Assembly (NCBI RefSeq): GCF_000485595.1
Contig: NW_014578378.1
Coordinates: 61,413 to 81,933, forward strand
Direction: 5' to 3'
DNA length: 20,521 nucleotides
Source of the DNA: Priapulus caudatus
Taxonomy: Eukaryota; Priapulida; Priapulimorpha; Priapulimorphida; Priapulidae
A program made the position numbers and the translations under genes. Each line of letters begins with the position of its first letter. Position 1 is the first letter of the stretch. Positions 1 to 10,002 of the stretch are shown here, in pieces. The notes under the pieces are model-generated. The model did not search any database. It was not told where the DNA came from and saw only the letters and a program-made list of their open reading frames with translations.

Positions 1-599
1 AATTTCCGTCGGTAAGCATGCATTGTTCGAGCTGTGTTGCGCTTGGGTGGTGTAGGTGCTAGTGGAGTCCGTGTTGTGGTGTGGTCGTGGCTCGTGCCTG
101 TGAGTGTGGTGTGTAGTGCGGTGGCGATCTGAAAACGTCGCTGTCCTGGGCCGCGCAGGACGGAGTCCAATAGCTGCCTAGCGCGCGTGGCAGCGTACCT
201 GCGGTCCGGGCCACGCGGGATAGCTTGTGTAGGTCATGTTTTCCGCCACGAGTGGACTGCAGTCACTACCCGAGGCTCTACATGGCATTACTGTATTCCA
301 TTAGATGCTGGCCCCTGGCTTGCGGTCCAATTTCTGGCAACGAGACCTGAGAGAGTTGCTTCGCATGGGGAAACTTCTAGACACTCTTTCTGAGGCGGTC
401 TAGCGAGAAGAGCTGAGCTGCTGACGCTAGAAAGCATGGTATCGGAGATTATGCATAACACCTTTGTCGTGGTGAACACAAGGGACTGTACGTTGTGAAG
501 TAATACGGCAGGTTGAAGGTACTTAAATAACCTATTACTGCCTATAGCTGTACATACAACGCTTCGTCATCGTTTTCATAAGTTCCTAACTATTATTCT
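1..599. other. Non-coding start of window; probable far end of inverted HDAC intron 6 copy
   Basis: I see no supportable gene here; the short open frames have no recognisable family. Positions 30-125 are TG/GTG-rich. They sit where the minus-strand HDAC intron 6 (read in gene direction) has its TG microsatellite, so this stretch is probably the diverged continuation of the inverted copy described at 600-2015. That link is inference, because similarity in this part is only compositional. Confidence 0.35.
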
Positions 600-2015
600 T
601 AATCACCCCGCAGTGAAGCACCGTCTCCTGCCCATGAAGACTCGGTAACTTTCACGTCCGTAAGTTTTGTTGGCCCACTGTCGCAGATTATTATTATCGC
701 AGACAAATTCTCTCTATGAACTCAGTGTTACGTCTACAGATGATATTACATTAATATAGTATGTAATATAGTATATATAGTATATATATATACTATAGAG
801 AGAGAGAAGATGAGACCGAGAGAACGGAGAGAGAGAAGCGAGGCAGCGAGACGACCAGTCACGAGGAGAGAGGGCGAGGGAAGAAGAAAGAAGGGAGAAA
901 GACAAGAGTAGTATGCGCAGAGTAGAAAGATATATGTATGATATAAATCCGCGTAGGCAATTATCTATTTGGCAGCACGCCTTTCCTGTTCTCTCCTGAG
1001 CGCGCATGAACGCAGATTAGAGATTATGCACCGTCATCGTACGTGCTTCACCGCGTCGAATGGGATAAAAGGGAGGCGTAATGAAAGCGGCGGCCAACTG
1101 TCCTATGCTGTCGCCTTGCAGGATAGCATGTCTGAGCGCGATTTTCTCCATACCGAGCGCGCTACACGTCTCACAGAGAGTGATGCAATGGCTTGGAGAG
1201 GCATGTGCTCTGGAGGACGCACGAGCTGAGCAGCCGAGAACACGACGCAAAACACGCAGCTCACGCATGGAATGAGCGCAATGGATACGTCCACAGCAGT
1301 AGAGATAACGAGAGTTAGGGAGGGACGGGCCGGTCAGTAATCGGCCGGAGGAAGAGGAATAAAAATCAAGAATTTATGTGAGTATGAGTGCTTACCGCCA
1401 GAAGACACGGAAGGACTGGCCGCCTTGGGACGTGATATATCACTTGAATAGCCACATAGTGGGCGAGAGGTGGCGTGGTAAATTGTTGTGATATTTACTC
1501 TCTATCGGGTCTAAGGCCTCCTAGAAAGTGGCTATACTCCTAGTTACCATATCATTAGCTACTTAATCACGTTAATGAGAGAGTATTGAGTTAAAAACAT
1601 TTTAATGAATGCACTGATGTACTGTATAGTTTACTATCACTAGTAATGCTTATATTCAGATATACTATATGTGTACAAGCATTAAGCATAAAGTTGTTTA
1701 AACAACCTGTCTACATCTATTTCTGACACTGATTCGGAATTGCTTGGCAAAACCGCCCCGAGGTCAGCAAACGCGTCGAGTGGTGAGAATTAGTGCATCA
1801 ACTTACCAGTCTGAAGTGTGGGTGTAAGTTTATAATACCAATTTATGGCAAAACCGATGAATGCGTCTTTTCTCGGTATTTTCTCGTTTTGGCAGGCGCC
1901 AGGTCACAGCTGTGTTAATCAAGCGACTGAGCAAGTCGGAGAGGTGGTGTTCGATTGCGGTTCTTACCTGCCTTCTCTCAATCACTCAACTCCTTGTGCA
2001 CTACTCGTGAGAGCG
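600..2015 (+). pseudogene. Degenerate inverted copy of HDAC intron 6 to exon 8
   Basis: Read on the plus strand, this stretch is collinear with the reverse complement of about 5640-6545 in the HDAC gene. Anchors seen directly: 644-667 equals the complement of 6480-6503 (24 identical bases); 1072-1090 equals 6335-6353 (19 identical); 1713-1733 equals 5862-5882 (21 identical); and 1850-1907 matches 5733-5789 closely with a few single-base gaps. An exon-7 acceptor is recognisable at 1119-1121 (exon copy from 1122), and an exon-8 acceptor at 1891-1895 (exon copy from 1896). Neither exon copy keeps its reading frame: PPGHH is frameshifted by a lost C. Distances between anchors are about 35-40% longer here than in the gene (612 versus 450 bp, 162 versus 116 bp), and a 200-bp AT/GA-rich block is extra at 750-960. 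Exons are no better preserved than introns. That fits a decayed duplicate or uncorrected long-read sequence, not a working gene. Confidence 0.75.
750..905. repeat. AT dinucleotide tract followed by GA-rich tract
   Basis: A (TA)-rich stretch at about 752-797 is followed by purine-rich GAGAGA-type sequence to about 905. It has no counterpart at the matching place in HDAC intron 6 and looks like a microsatellite expansion in the inverted copy. Confidence 0.6.
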
Positions 2016-3900
2016 CTAACAAGAGGCTAATCAATACCATTAATTATACGCCAGCTCCTAGTTAGTCATAGGTATTATGTCAGCCTCTTGATTGTAATTA
2101 ATGACTATTTAGTTCTCTCCCTCTTCTGTGAAAATATTATATAGGAAGGTTCGTGAATTTTCATATGGTCATAGCGTTGTAAATACAGGTACGTCTATAT
2201 ATGTGTAGATTAAACGTAGGATGTGTAAATATTAACGGTACGATTTGACACTACACCTTGTGCTTATGCTGGAATGTTTCTGGCTATTTTCCACAGGGGA
2301 GCAAAGTTGCAGGAGCTCCACAAGGTCCCGAAACTTTTTGTCACTCTTGTAGTGTGCACGAATTCATCCTTTACTCACTTCGCTCACACTGCTTCTAGTA
2401 TAAGTCCGAATTATTTCACATATATTAGAGAGTCTCTATCGCCAAACTTATGAATGGATATTCGTGTTGATGCTCTAGAGTCCTTGAAATCGTTCTGCAA
2501 AAAATAAAAATTATCAACTAGTACGTGTGGCTTCATTTGAAGGATATTCACATAGTTGTAAACATTGACGCTTTATGATTGTAAGTTAGCCACGTTTTTG
2601 AAACACTCGACTTCATGAGCACCGAATACTATTTCACTTTGGATCAGAAAACGTGTGGCGTCAATTTGCTAGTGACACCTCGGTAATGTACGTAGTGTCA
2701 AAGGTTTTACTTGATGAGCAGGAATTTCGTAAATACCACGGGAGTGACATGAGAGATCACTCAACGTGTAGATATGCCTCTGCATACTATCGAAATCCAG
2801 CGCGTAGAGACACGCACTGATCAACAGGATAAATTTGTCTGAGATGATATTTTGTTGACTCTCGTCTCTGGGACACCACTCTAAAATATATATATATATA
2901 TATATCTTATATATATATATATATAGTATATAACGTAATAGTAACGTAAATACAAACGCTTATATTAAGCGTACTTGTGTCGGGTTTTTCTCAAAGCGGT
3001 GTTATAGTCAGTAACTCGCACCGCCCTTTGCAAAATTATACGACTATGATGATTTAAAGGTGCGTTCTCAAAAAAAGAATGCGTAAGTACGGTAAACCTG
3101 GAGAGGACAGACGATACGCTATTTATATTAACGGTAACTTGTACTCGCGGCGTATGTTGTGAAAACCTCTAATGAAATGAAGGCCACGAACAATAACCCT
3201 TTGATTTCGATCGACAAGTTTTTAGTGAAGCGGTTAGGAAAAACGGGTAGCGTGGTAGTTTTTACAACGATTATAGTGGAGCAGATCATACACGCGCAGA
3301 CCTTTATGACCAAACCACGCCCGGTTACGATTATTCTTCGTACGCTTAACAATCATGATGTTTCTACGATCAGAAACGAAAATCAAACACCATGATAAAC
3401 TTCTAGCTAAGTTAATTATCGTTTAGTGCGTAGTTAGTGAAAATTAATATTGTTTTCTCGTTATACATTGAACCCACAAACCAAAAGAGCAAAATATCTG
3501 GCGATTGATGCGGGCCGGTCTGCACAATAATAGAGTGATGCACCGTGTAGTGTGAACGTACTGCGTTCTACCGTGTTAGTCTGTTCGGTGACTAGCACTG
3601 TTTACGTAACGCATGTTTTACCTTCAGCGCGGCATGTTTGTCAGGTATCATGAGCAGTTAGGTCATATCATTATGCTAGCATCGACTGACGTGGTGTCAT
3701 CCTCCAGCTATAAAGCAGAGGCCACTATGTTCCATTCAGACGCAAGAGCACAAATGAGGTTTCCAGCCCATTGCCACACAGGAGAAAAGACAAAGCCTCT
3801 CAAATATTTTTCGCTATGAATCTACCTATAGGCTTGAGGCCAGTCTGAGAGATGCGTCCCAGCCGCGGGTGTTTACCCTAGCACTTGTTTACTGAACCGG
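2016..3900. other. AT-rich non-coding DNA
   Basis: I recognise no gene here. By position it would be the intron 8-exon 9-intron 9 part of the inverted HDAC copy. Weak gapped resemblance to intron 8 continues to about 2430, but no [10 protein letters not shown]-coding exon can be read. The overlapping open frames at 3128-3395 on both strands and at 3613-3819 have no recognisable domain and no coding-like partner. Confidence 0.5.
2884..2926. repeat. (TA)n microsatellite
   Basis: Two pure TA runs are separated by a short CTTA interruption. It is a simple repeat in otherwise featureless AT-rich DNA. Confidence 0.9.
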
Positions 3901-3907
3901 CATGGTT

Positions 3908-4147
3908 TTATTTTTTTATTTATTAGCGCATGTTTTATTAGCGCATGTTTAGCTAAGCGCAGTGTTTATTAGCGCATGTGTTACTAAACGCATGTTTACG
4001 AGCACATGTTTACTAGCGCATGTTTACTAGGACCTATGGTTGTAGCAACCACATGTTTACCTAGCACATGTTTAACTAACTAGACAGATGGTTTATTTAG
4101 CGCAATGTTAACTGAACGCATGTTTTATTAGCGACGCGATGTTTACT
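3908..4147. repeat. Degenerate minisatellite, unit about 14-18 bp
   Basis: At least ten imperfect copies of a unit close to TTTACTAGCGCATG occur in tandem. They vary by single-base gaps and substitutions (for example TTTATTAGCGCATG, TTACTAAACGCATG, TTTACGAGCACATG). It lies upstream of the plus-strand HDAC exon. Confidence 0.85.
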
Positions 4148-4275
4148 CGTGAGCGATGGCACACCGCGCGGACCAGTGGCGAGGCATTTTGTTTGGGTCC
4201 TGACACCTACAGAGTTGTTTCATGTGCTCCAGCGTTCTAGCTGTTATTCACAAAATATAGTTCATTAAAGCTGGG

Positions 4276-4509
4276 TTGGTAACCTAGGTAGCTAACCGTG
4301 GTTGTAGCCTAGGGTAGCTACCCTTGGTTGCTAGCTAGGTAGCTACACCTGATGGTTAGCCTAGGTAGCTAACCCCGTTGACTATCCTAGGTAGCTAACC
4401 CTTGTCACTATCCTAGATAGCTAACCCTCGTCGCTATCCTAGGCAGCTATAACCCCTTGCCACTATTATAGGTAGCTAACGATCGTTGCTATCCTTGGTA
4501 GCTAACCCT
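4276..4509. repeat. Degenerate minisatellite, unit about 27-29 bp
   Basis: About eight imperfect copies of a unit containing CCTAGGTAGCTAACCC and a variable GTTGCTAT-like linker occur in tandem. The array ends about 20 bases before the acceptor of the plus-strand HDAC exon at 4530, so in that exon's orientation it fills the intron end where the branch point and pyrimidine tract would lie. Confidence 0.85.
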
Positions 4510-4529
4510 ACCACGTACATCCCCTGCAG

Positions 4530-4656
4530 GGTGCTCTACTTCTCGGTGCATCGCTACAAGTTTGGCGCCTTCTGGCCGAACCTTCGCGAGTCTGACTGCG
4601 ATTTCATCGGAGAGGGCGCCGGCGTAGGCTACAACATCAACGTTCCGCTGAACAAG
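4530..4656 (+). CDS. HDAC6: HDAC exon 10 (mid catalytic domain), on the strand opposite to exons 1-9
   Basis: This is an isolated 127-bp exon. It has a good acceptor (CCCCTGCAG just before 4530) and donor (AAG then GTAATC from 4657). With one leading base it encodes 42 residues starting VLYFSVHRYKFGAFWPNL and ending GYNINVPLNK. In class IIb HDACs this segment directly follows the [11 protein letters not shown]...DDP segment. The minus-strand exon 9 ends in exactly that DDP and in phase 2 (AG), and this exon begins with the single base needed to complete an Arg codon. Phase and homology therefore make it the next exon of the same gene, yet it lies on the plus strand. The frame is intact, unlike the exon 7 and 8 copies at 1122 and 1896. 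No exons for the rest of the domain (third zinc-ligand Asp, LEGGY tyrosine) are visible anywhere in the window. Confidence 0.85.
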
Positions 4657-4749
4657 GTAATCGGATTAGGTCGGAGGTCGGAGGTCGATCTTGGTAACTT
4701 CGGCGATGAGCGATCAAGTTAGCTCGTTGTGTAATGATTGATGATGGCA

Positions 4750-5190
4750 CATACATGCCCAGCAGCAGCAGCAGTAACAGCAGCAGCAGAGGCAGTAGTA
4801 GTAGCAGCAGCAGCAGTACGGAGCAGCTCAGCAGCAGCAGCCAGCAAGGCAAAGCAGCAGTAGCAGAGCAGTACAGCAGAAGCGCAGAGGCAGTAGTAGT
4901 AGCAGCAGCAGCAGTAGTGACAGCAGAGCAGGAAGCATGCAGCAGCAGTAACAGTGCAGAAAAGCAGAAGCTAGTAGTAGTAGCAGCAGCAGCGTAGGCG
5001 ACGCAGCAAGACCACGCAGCACAGCAGTAACCAGCAGTAGGAGAGGCCAGTTAGTAGTTAGCGGCAGCAGCAGAGTAGGAGCAGCAGCAGTTAGCGACGA
5101 AGCAACATAATCAGCAGTAGCCAGCAAGCGAGCAGAAAGAGCAAGTAGCTGGCAGAGGCAGTAGTAGTAGCACATGCAGGCAGAAGCAGC
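4750..5190. repeat. CAG/TAG-rich trinucleotide tract
   Basis: About 440 bp is dominated by AGC and AGT triplets (CAGCAGCAG, GTAGTAGTAG), with short interruptions and no fixed higher unit. It separates HDAC exon 10 (plus) from exon 9 (minus). On the minus strand it is CTG-rich and starts about 30 bases after the exon 9 donor. Open frames across it give only poly-Ser/Ala or poly-Leu and are a product of composition. It is a plausible breakpoint or misjoin point for the strand switch. Confidence 0.85.
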
Positions 5191-5220
5191 AAGATCTGTC
5201 CGTGCGCCACGCTCCGTTAC

Positions 5221-8200
5221 CTCGGGTCGTCGTAGAAGGAGTATTGCGTTCCCTGGCCGTGGTGGACGTCCCAGTCGACGATGAGGACCCTGTCAAATGC
5301 AGGGTGCGAAATTAACGGGAGTCCGGAGTCAAATACTCCCTGATTTACTGTTGATCTCCCTGATTTGACATATGCAGGTGTCCATGTCACTCCCTGAAAA
5401 TTCTGCCATACTAACTAGTTCGTTCCAGAGCACGGCCTCGCGGAATTACCGTATTTTTTCGGCGAATGTCCAAAGAAAATTTGGCAGACGTGCAACCGCA
5501 TGAATCTTCAAAATAAGCACACGCGTTAATTTTGAACTTCAGACTGCAGACTCATTTTGCTGCATTAATTAACTGGAATTAATTAAAATCGTCACGGCAG
5601 AGTTCGCTTGACCGCACTGCGACGAGCGAGTCATGCGTACCTCTCGTATCCATGGTTACGCAGAGCGCTCTCGGCAGCGATGGCGGCGTTGTTGAGGAAG
5701 CAGAAGCCGCACGCCTCCGACTCCATCGCGTGGTGACCTGGCGGCCTGCCAAAAACGAGAAAAATACGAGAAAAGACGATTCAATCGGCTTCCATCTTGG
5801 AATACCAATCACCGGATGATTCGACTGAGGTGCTGACCTCGCGTTTTGCATAGCAAATTCCATCAGTGTCAGAAATAGATGTGACAGGTTTTAACGACTT
5901 TATGCTAATGCTTTACACATATATGTATATATATATATATATATACATACATCAGTGTCTAAAATGTTTTACACTCTTTAACTGTATGCTAACGTTTTAT
6001 AGTTCCACTTTAATTACATATATGTATATATATATATATATATATACATCAGTGTCTAAAATGTTTTACACTCTTTAACTGTATGCTAACGTTTTATAGT
6101 TCCACTTTCTGAAGGCCTCCGAGAGAATTCCATTTCGCCCTCGCACTGCAATGGATAACAGACAACGGCAGTCCTTCCGCTTCGGGAAGCACCCGCGTCA
6201 CCGGCGCCACCTACCTGACGATGGCCATCCCATTGCGGACTTTTCCTTCTGCGATGTGGTCCAGCAGCTCCAAGCAGCCTCCTAACGACAGACGCGCCGT
6301 CTCAAACGTATCCTGCAAGCGACAGCATAGACAGCCGCTTTCATTACGCCTCCTTTTCGAGCGTGCACACAATCAGTGGATGGATCGGAGGGGCTGACAA
6401 TAGATTGGTACCATCTATGAATTTGTTTGTTTGTTCCCTGATGGTGTTCGTGCGAACGTACTGGAATTGGAGTGGGAACAAACTTACGGACGTGAAAGTT
6501 ACCAGTACTCATGGGAGGAGACCATGCTACTGGGGGAAGGTACGTTTGAACTAGATCTTCTTTCTCCACGTTTGTCAAAAGGGTTTATTATTTATGATTG
6601 GCAAGTGAGTCTACCAGAGACCTAGGCAGAAACATGCACACACACACACGCACCCACGCACGCACACACACACACACACACACCCACACACACGTGCGCA
6701 CACACACACGCAGACACTTGCACATGCACAGCGACACGTACTCACTTTGTTGAAATATACATCTGAGAATGACGCTGATACCTCTTCGAACTCGGCCTCG
6801 GTGTCACAGCTTTCCGTATTGCGTATTGCATCCACGTACTGCTGGCTAAAGCGAACCAAGATATACAGACATATACATGGTGCCCCCTCAATCCACCACA
6901 CACCACCTACAGTCAGAACTGCGATAGTGCACTCTATAGTGTGGAGTGTGGATATCTATTCAAAGATAAAATATTTGCATTTTCTCGTGAGTAGCAGTTA
7001 TGCAGTGAAACAACCACTACAGAAAGAATGCCTGTCTACATAATACACTTCTGGGACACTTTGGGTCATCAAATTTGGGTCTGACCTCTTGTTACAGTAT
7101 GCAAATTTTGTGATCGATTATGTATTGTTTGGGACATTGGCACATTTCTGGGCAGTTACACACCACTTATTCAACAATTTGTATTAGCATGGATGAGAGT
7201 GAAATTGGTATCCATTTACAAACAAAGTGTACTAGTATATATAGACCATCTGCACACTCTCTATATAATAAGAACAGTCTAATGCACATGACACCAGGCC
7301 GGCATCACATTTCTATTAACTACACAAACATATTGATACTAGGCAAGTCAATACAAATCGGCAAAAAGTGCCTGCTAGTGAAGATATGCTTCTATTGGCT
7401 AGTAGATCCCTAAGTTTATTTAGTACCTGGGTGCGGTTCCTAAGATACAAGCAATGATTATTGATAAATATACATCGACGAGACATTAAATATGTCATCG
7501 AGACATCAGCTAACCTATGATTCAGCAGAATTTCTTCCTCTGTTGCCAATCTTATCTGAAATGAGTGCAAACAGAAAGCATTGAAGTGCACTGGGGGCCG
7601 TCCAGGGACTGCATACATGCACCAAACCGATGTGAAACGCTTCCAAAGTAGAGCAAGGCTGTGTGAATATTACCGCAAATCTCACCGCCGACTGTCGGCA
7701 CCCGCAATAACGAATGAGGCTCAAGACGGGTGTAGAAATCACATGTTAACGTGTGTAAAAGCATGCGGGGGACCAGACGGGTGCCTGTCTATAAAGGGCA
7801 GTTTAGGCGGTTCTTTAGATTGGCAGCTATACAGTGCAACCACCTCGACGGGACAGAAGCCTGTCTACAAAGGACACTTTTGGGGTTCCTCTCAATTTAC
7901 CCTTATAATATACAAGTTCCAATGCACTCAACATCACGCATGAATCACAACTAATGCCACACATGCACATATTCCCCACGCATCACTCCCAAGCGATATC
8001 AAACACAACTTTGACCGGTGGTAGGAACCCGCTACACTGTAATGTATCAATCCACGATACACATCGAGCATGGAGGCATGAAAAGTCTGTACAGGGAAAA
8101 GAAAATCACCAAAGAAAACAATGAACCAAAGGGGCCTTTCATAATTCTGCACCCTCTGCCAAATAGTGCCTGCTACACTATACCACGACTCGCCGAATAA

Positions 8201-10002
8201 GTTTCACCTGCATGGCAGCAGAGGGCGTGACGATCGCCTTACCGGAACGTGAACGCATCTGTCGACGAGGCCGTACTCCTGACACTGTCTGTAGGACTCC
8301 GCTACACGTAGAGGGCGCTCATTGTGCTCCCGGAACCAGAGGTTGTGATGTTTCAGCATCCGCTCGTCGTAGACGAGGCCTGTCCTAGACGACGCATCGT
8401 TAGCACTCATTAAGATTCGTTAGCACTCGTTAGGTTTCATCTGCACAGGCGTGGTTTCATATGCACACACTTTTGTAGACATGAGGACTTGGGCAAAGGA
8501 AGTAATTTTCAATAATTAGATGGTTTTACCTACATAAACAAGGTTTCATACACACATGGATTTGGCCTACCAAAACAAATTTCCCCTGTTTTGTAAAATG
8601 CGGAAATTGGGAATACACAAGGATTTTGGTTACCGAAACAATTTTCATTTGTTAGGTTATATCTACATAAACGAAGCTTCGTATGTCTAAAGATCTATAC
8701 TGCAAAATCATTTCTCTTTTTTTAGAAAACCTTATGTTTAAGTGGCTGTACCGGTATGCTAGATTGTGTCACAAATACTGCTAATAGAGAAGATATTATA
8801 TCTATGGATTTGCACGTTTCGGCAGTTGGGAAGGTTGAGTTCCCATTCATGATTATTCCACAGTTACACACTCACACGCATTGTGTAAGAACACTGCTAC
8901 ATACCCTGAGACTACCGAATTATCTGGGTCGAACGTCTGAAAATAGAATACATCGCAGTTATCAATTAGCATGGGGAAAAATTCTCGATATTTCGCAACT
9001 GGGGCGCTAATCCACGCGTTGGTCATCTTCTCAATCCTCTAGTGTTTGATAAAATTGCTTAGAGTCAGACCCAGTGTTAAATCCTGCAGTCAACTCATAG
9101 CAAAGTCCTTGTTGTACTTGGAAAGCTTACAATCAGTTCACGAGAACACAAAATATTGTCTTTTTTTTAAATATCCGAGTATTGTGAGACGTAATATTCC
9201 AGTAAATCACTAACCAGGGTTATTCTGTATCTGTAGCAGTAATTATGAGTAAGGATATATTAACTCTGTGAACAGGGGGCACCACCTACCAGCTGCGCCA
9301 TCATTTCGTCAATGTTGCGCTGCTTACTCTTGGCTTTTCTCGTTTGCCGCATCACTTGCCTCAGCCCTTGCTTCTTGCCTGGTGACTTCTTCTTTTTCGT
9401 CTGAGAACCTTTCTTACTTTGATCAGGCGCAACCTGAAACAGACGCAAATCATGAACGATAATGGAAATGGGAAAGGAACTTTGACCTTTGACTTGCTTA
9501 TTTACACTCAAATCAACTACTCGGCCTTATATATGCTGTGTCACGCCTGCAGTGTAATATTAAATTATCCACGCACACACAAGAAGACAGCAGCCCAATC
9601 CTAGCTTAGCACATATGCGAACTATAATACCGGGGTCCCAAACTAGGATTAAGCAAAGAAGTTATCTGGCTTTATAGTTTTCCCTCCACAGATATATCAT
9701 ATATAGCACAGGCACTTAGAACGTCTCAATAAAAAAAAAAGGTAAATAAACACGAAATGTATTTACTACCAAAGTCTTAATGCTTCTCTACTCTATTTCG
9801 CCTATTATTGCCGATAATTACCCGTAAATGCCGGTCAAATGCACATCTGCAACACACAAGTACATCGCACGCACGCCCTGTGCACAAACAACATGAATAA
9901 AAACTCTCTTTATGAATTATCTTTGATATAAGTTAAATGATATAAGTTATGAGTATTATCTAGGAAATTTGCAACCAGCATTCTGCTTACCTGTTCTGCC
10001 AT
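5221..10002 (-). CDS. HDAC6: Class IIb histone deacetylase, HDAC6-like (exons 1-9, partial)
   Basis: This is a zinc-dependent lysine deacetylase; HDAC6 proteins act mostly in the cytoplasm on tubulin and HSP90. Exons (minus strand): 9991-10002, 9290-9433, 8905-8936, 8243-8384, 7515-7555, 6746-6845, 6215-6312, 5641-5745, 5221-5289. All have AG/GT borders and compatible phases (0,0,2,0,2,0,2,2,2) and give 247 residues plus a split codon. Residues 1-52 are a Lys/Arg-rich leader (MAEQ, then [10 protein letters not shown]), like the basic HDAC6 N-terminus. The catalytic domain starts near 64 ([10 protein letters not shown]). PPGHHA at 191-196 holds the paired catalytic histidines. DWDVHHGQG from 230 holds zinc ligands Asp232 and His234. 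The start is the ATG that makes a 4-codon first exon with a perfect donor. The remaining half of the domain is missing on this strand; the next exon is at 4530-4656, inverted. HDAC10 is the alternative, but the basic leader favours HDAC6. Confidence 0.85.
5917..6108. repeat. Tandem duplication in HDAC intron 7
   Basis: Two adjacent copies, 5917-6011 and 6016-6108, each start with an ACATATATG and (TA)n block. The last 62 bases of each (5950-6011 and 6047-6108) are identical. It lies wholly inside intron 7, so no coding effect is expected. The inverted copy near 1600-1700 appears to have only one such unit. Confidence 0.9.
6634..6727. repeat. (CA)n microsatellite in HDAC intron 6
   Basis: CA dinucleotides with CG and CCC interruptions end about 20 bases from the exon 6 donor (6740-6745, read on the minus strand). 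Confidence 0.9.
6998..7068. repeat. Dispersed repeat copy A (CCTGTCTA family)
   Basis: The segment contains CAGTGAAACAACCACTACAG, then CCTGTCTACA and CTGGGACACTTTGGG. The same order of motifs recurs near 7776-7890 and 15860-15930. It looks like a fragment of an old dispersed element in HDAC intron 5; its class cannot be assigned from the sequence. Confidence 0.5.
7776..7890. repeat. Dispersed repeat copies B (CCTGTCTA family, two units)
   Basis: Two successive units occur: GGTGCCTGTCTATAAAGGGC near 7781, and TATACAGTGCAACCACCTCG with AGCCTGTCTACAAAGGACAC near 7828-7877, ending TTTTGGGGTTCC. They lie in HDAC intron 4. Confidence 0.6.
9706..9900 (+). repeat. 190-bp dispersed repeat, copy 1 (HDAC intron 1)
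   Basis: It runs from CAGGCACTTAGAACGTCTCA through an A-run, GGTAAATAAACACGAAATGT, CTCTACTCTATTTCGCCTAT and GCCGGTCAAATGC to ACAAACAACATGAATAA. Near-identical copies are at 10286-10478 (same strand) and 11684-11865 (opposite strand). This copy carries a few small insertions, such as an extra TTTACTA. Confidence 0.85.

Noticed and set aside
1845-2030. 61-aa open frame starting MAKPMNASFLGIF
   Set aside because: It is the intron 7/exon 8 boundary of the inverted HDAC copy read in a non-coding frame.
3905-4509. CRISPR-like array
   Set aside because: Units are contiguous, of variable length and degenerate, without unique spacers. The DNA is clearly from an animal genome, so these are minisatellites.
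4734-5175. Ser/Ala-rich and Leu-rich open frames
   Set aside because: They are translations of the CAG/TAG tract in different frames and have no non-repeat sequence of their own.
6431-6625. Plus-strand open frame with a donor-like GGTACGT inside HDAC intron 6
   Set aside because: It is not recognised as any family. The frame is not kept in the inverted copy, and it lies antisense within an intron.
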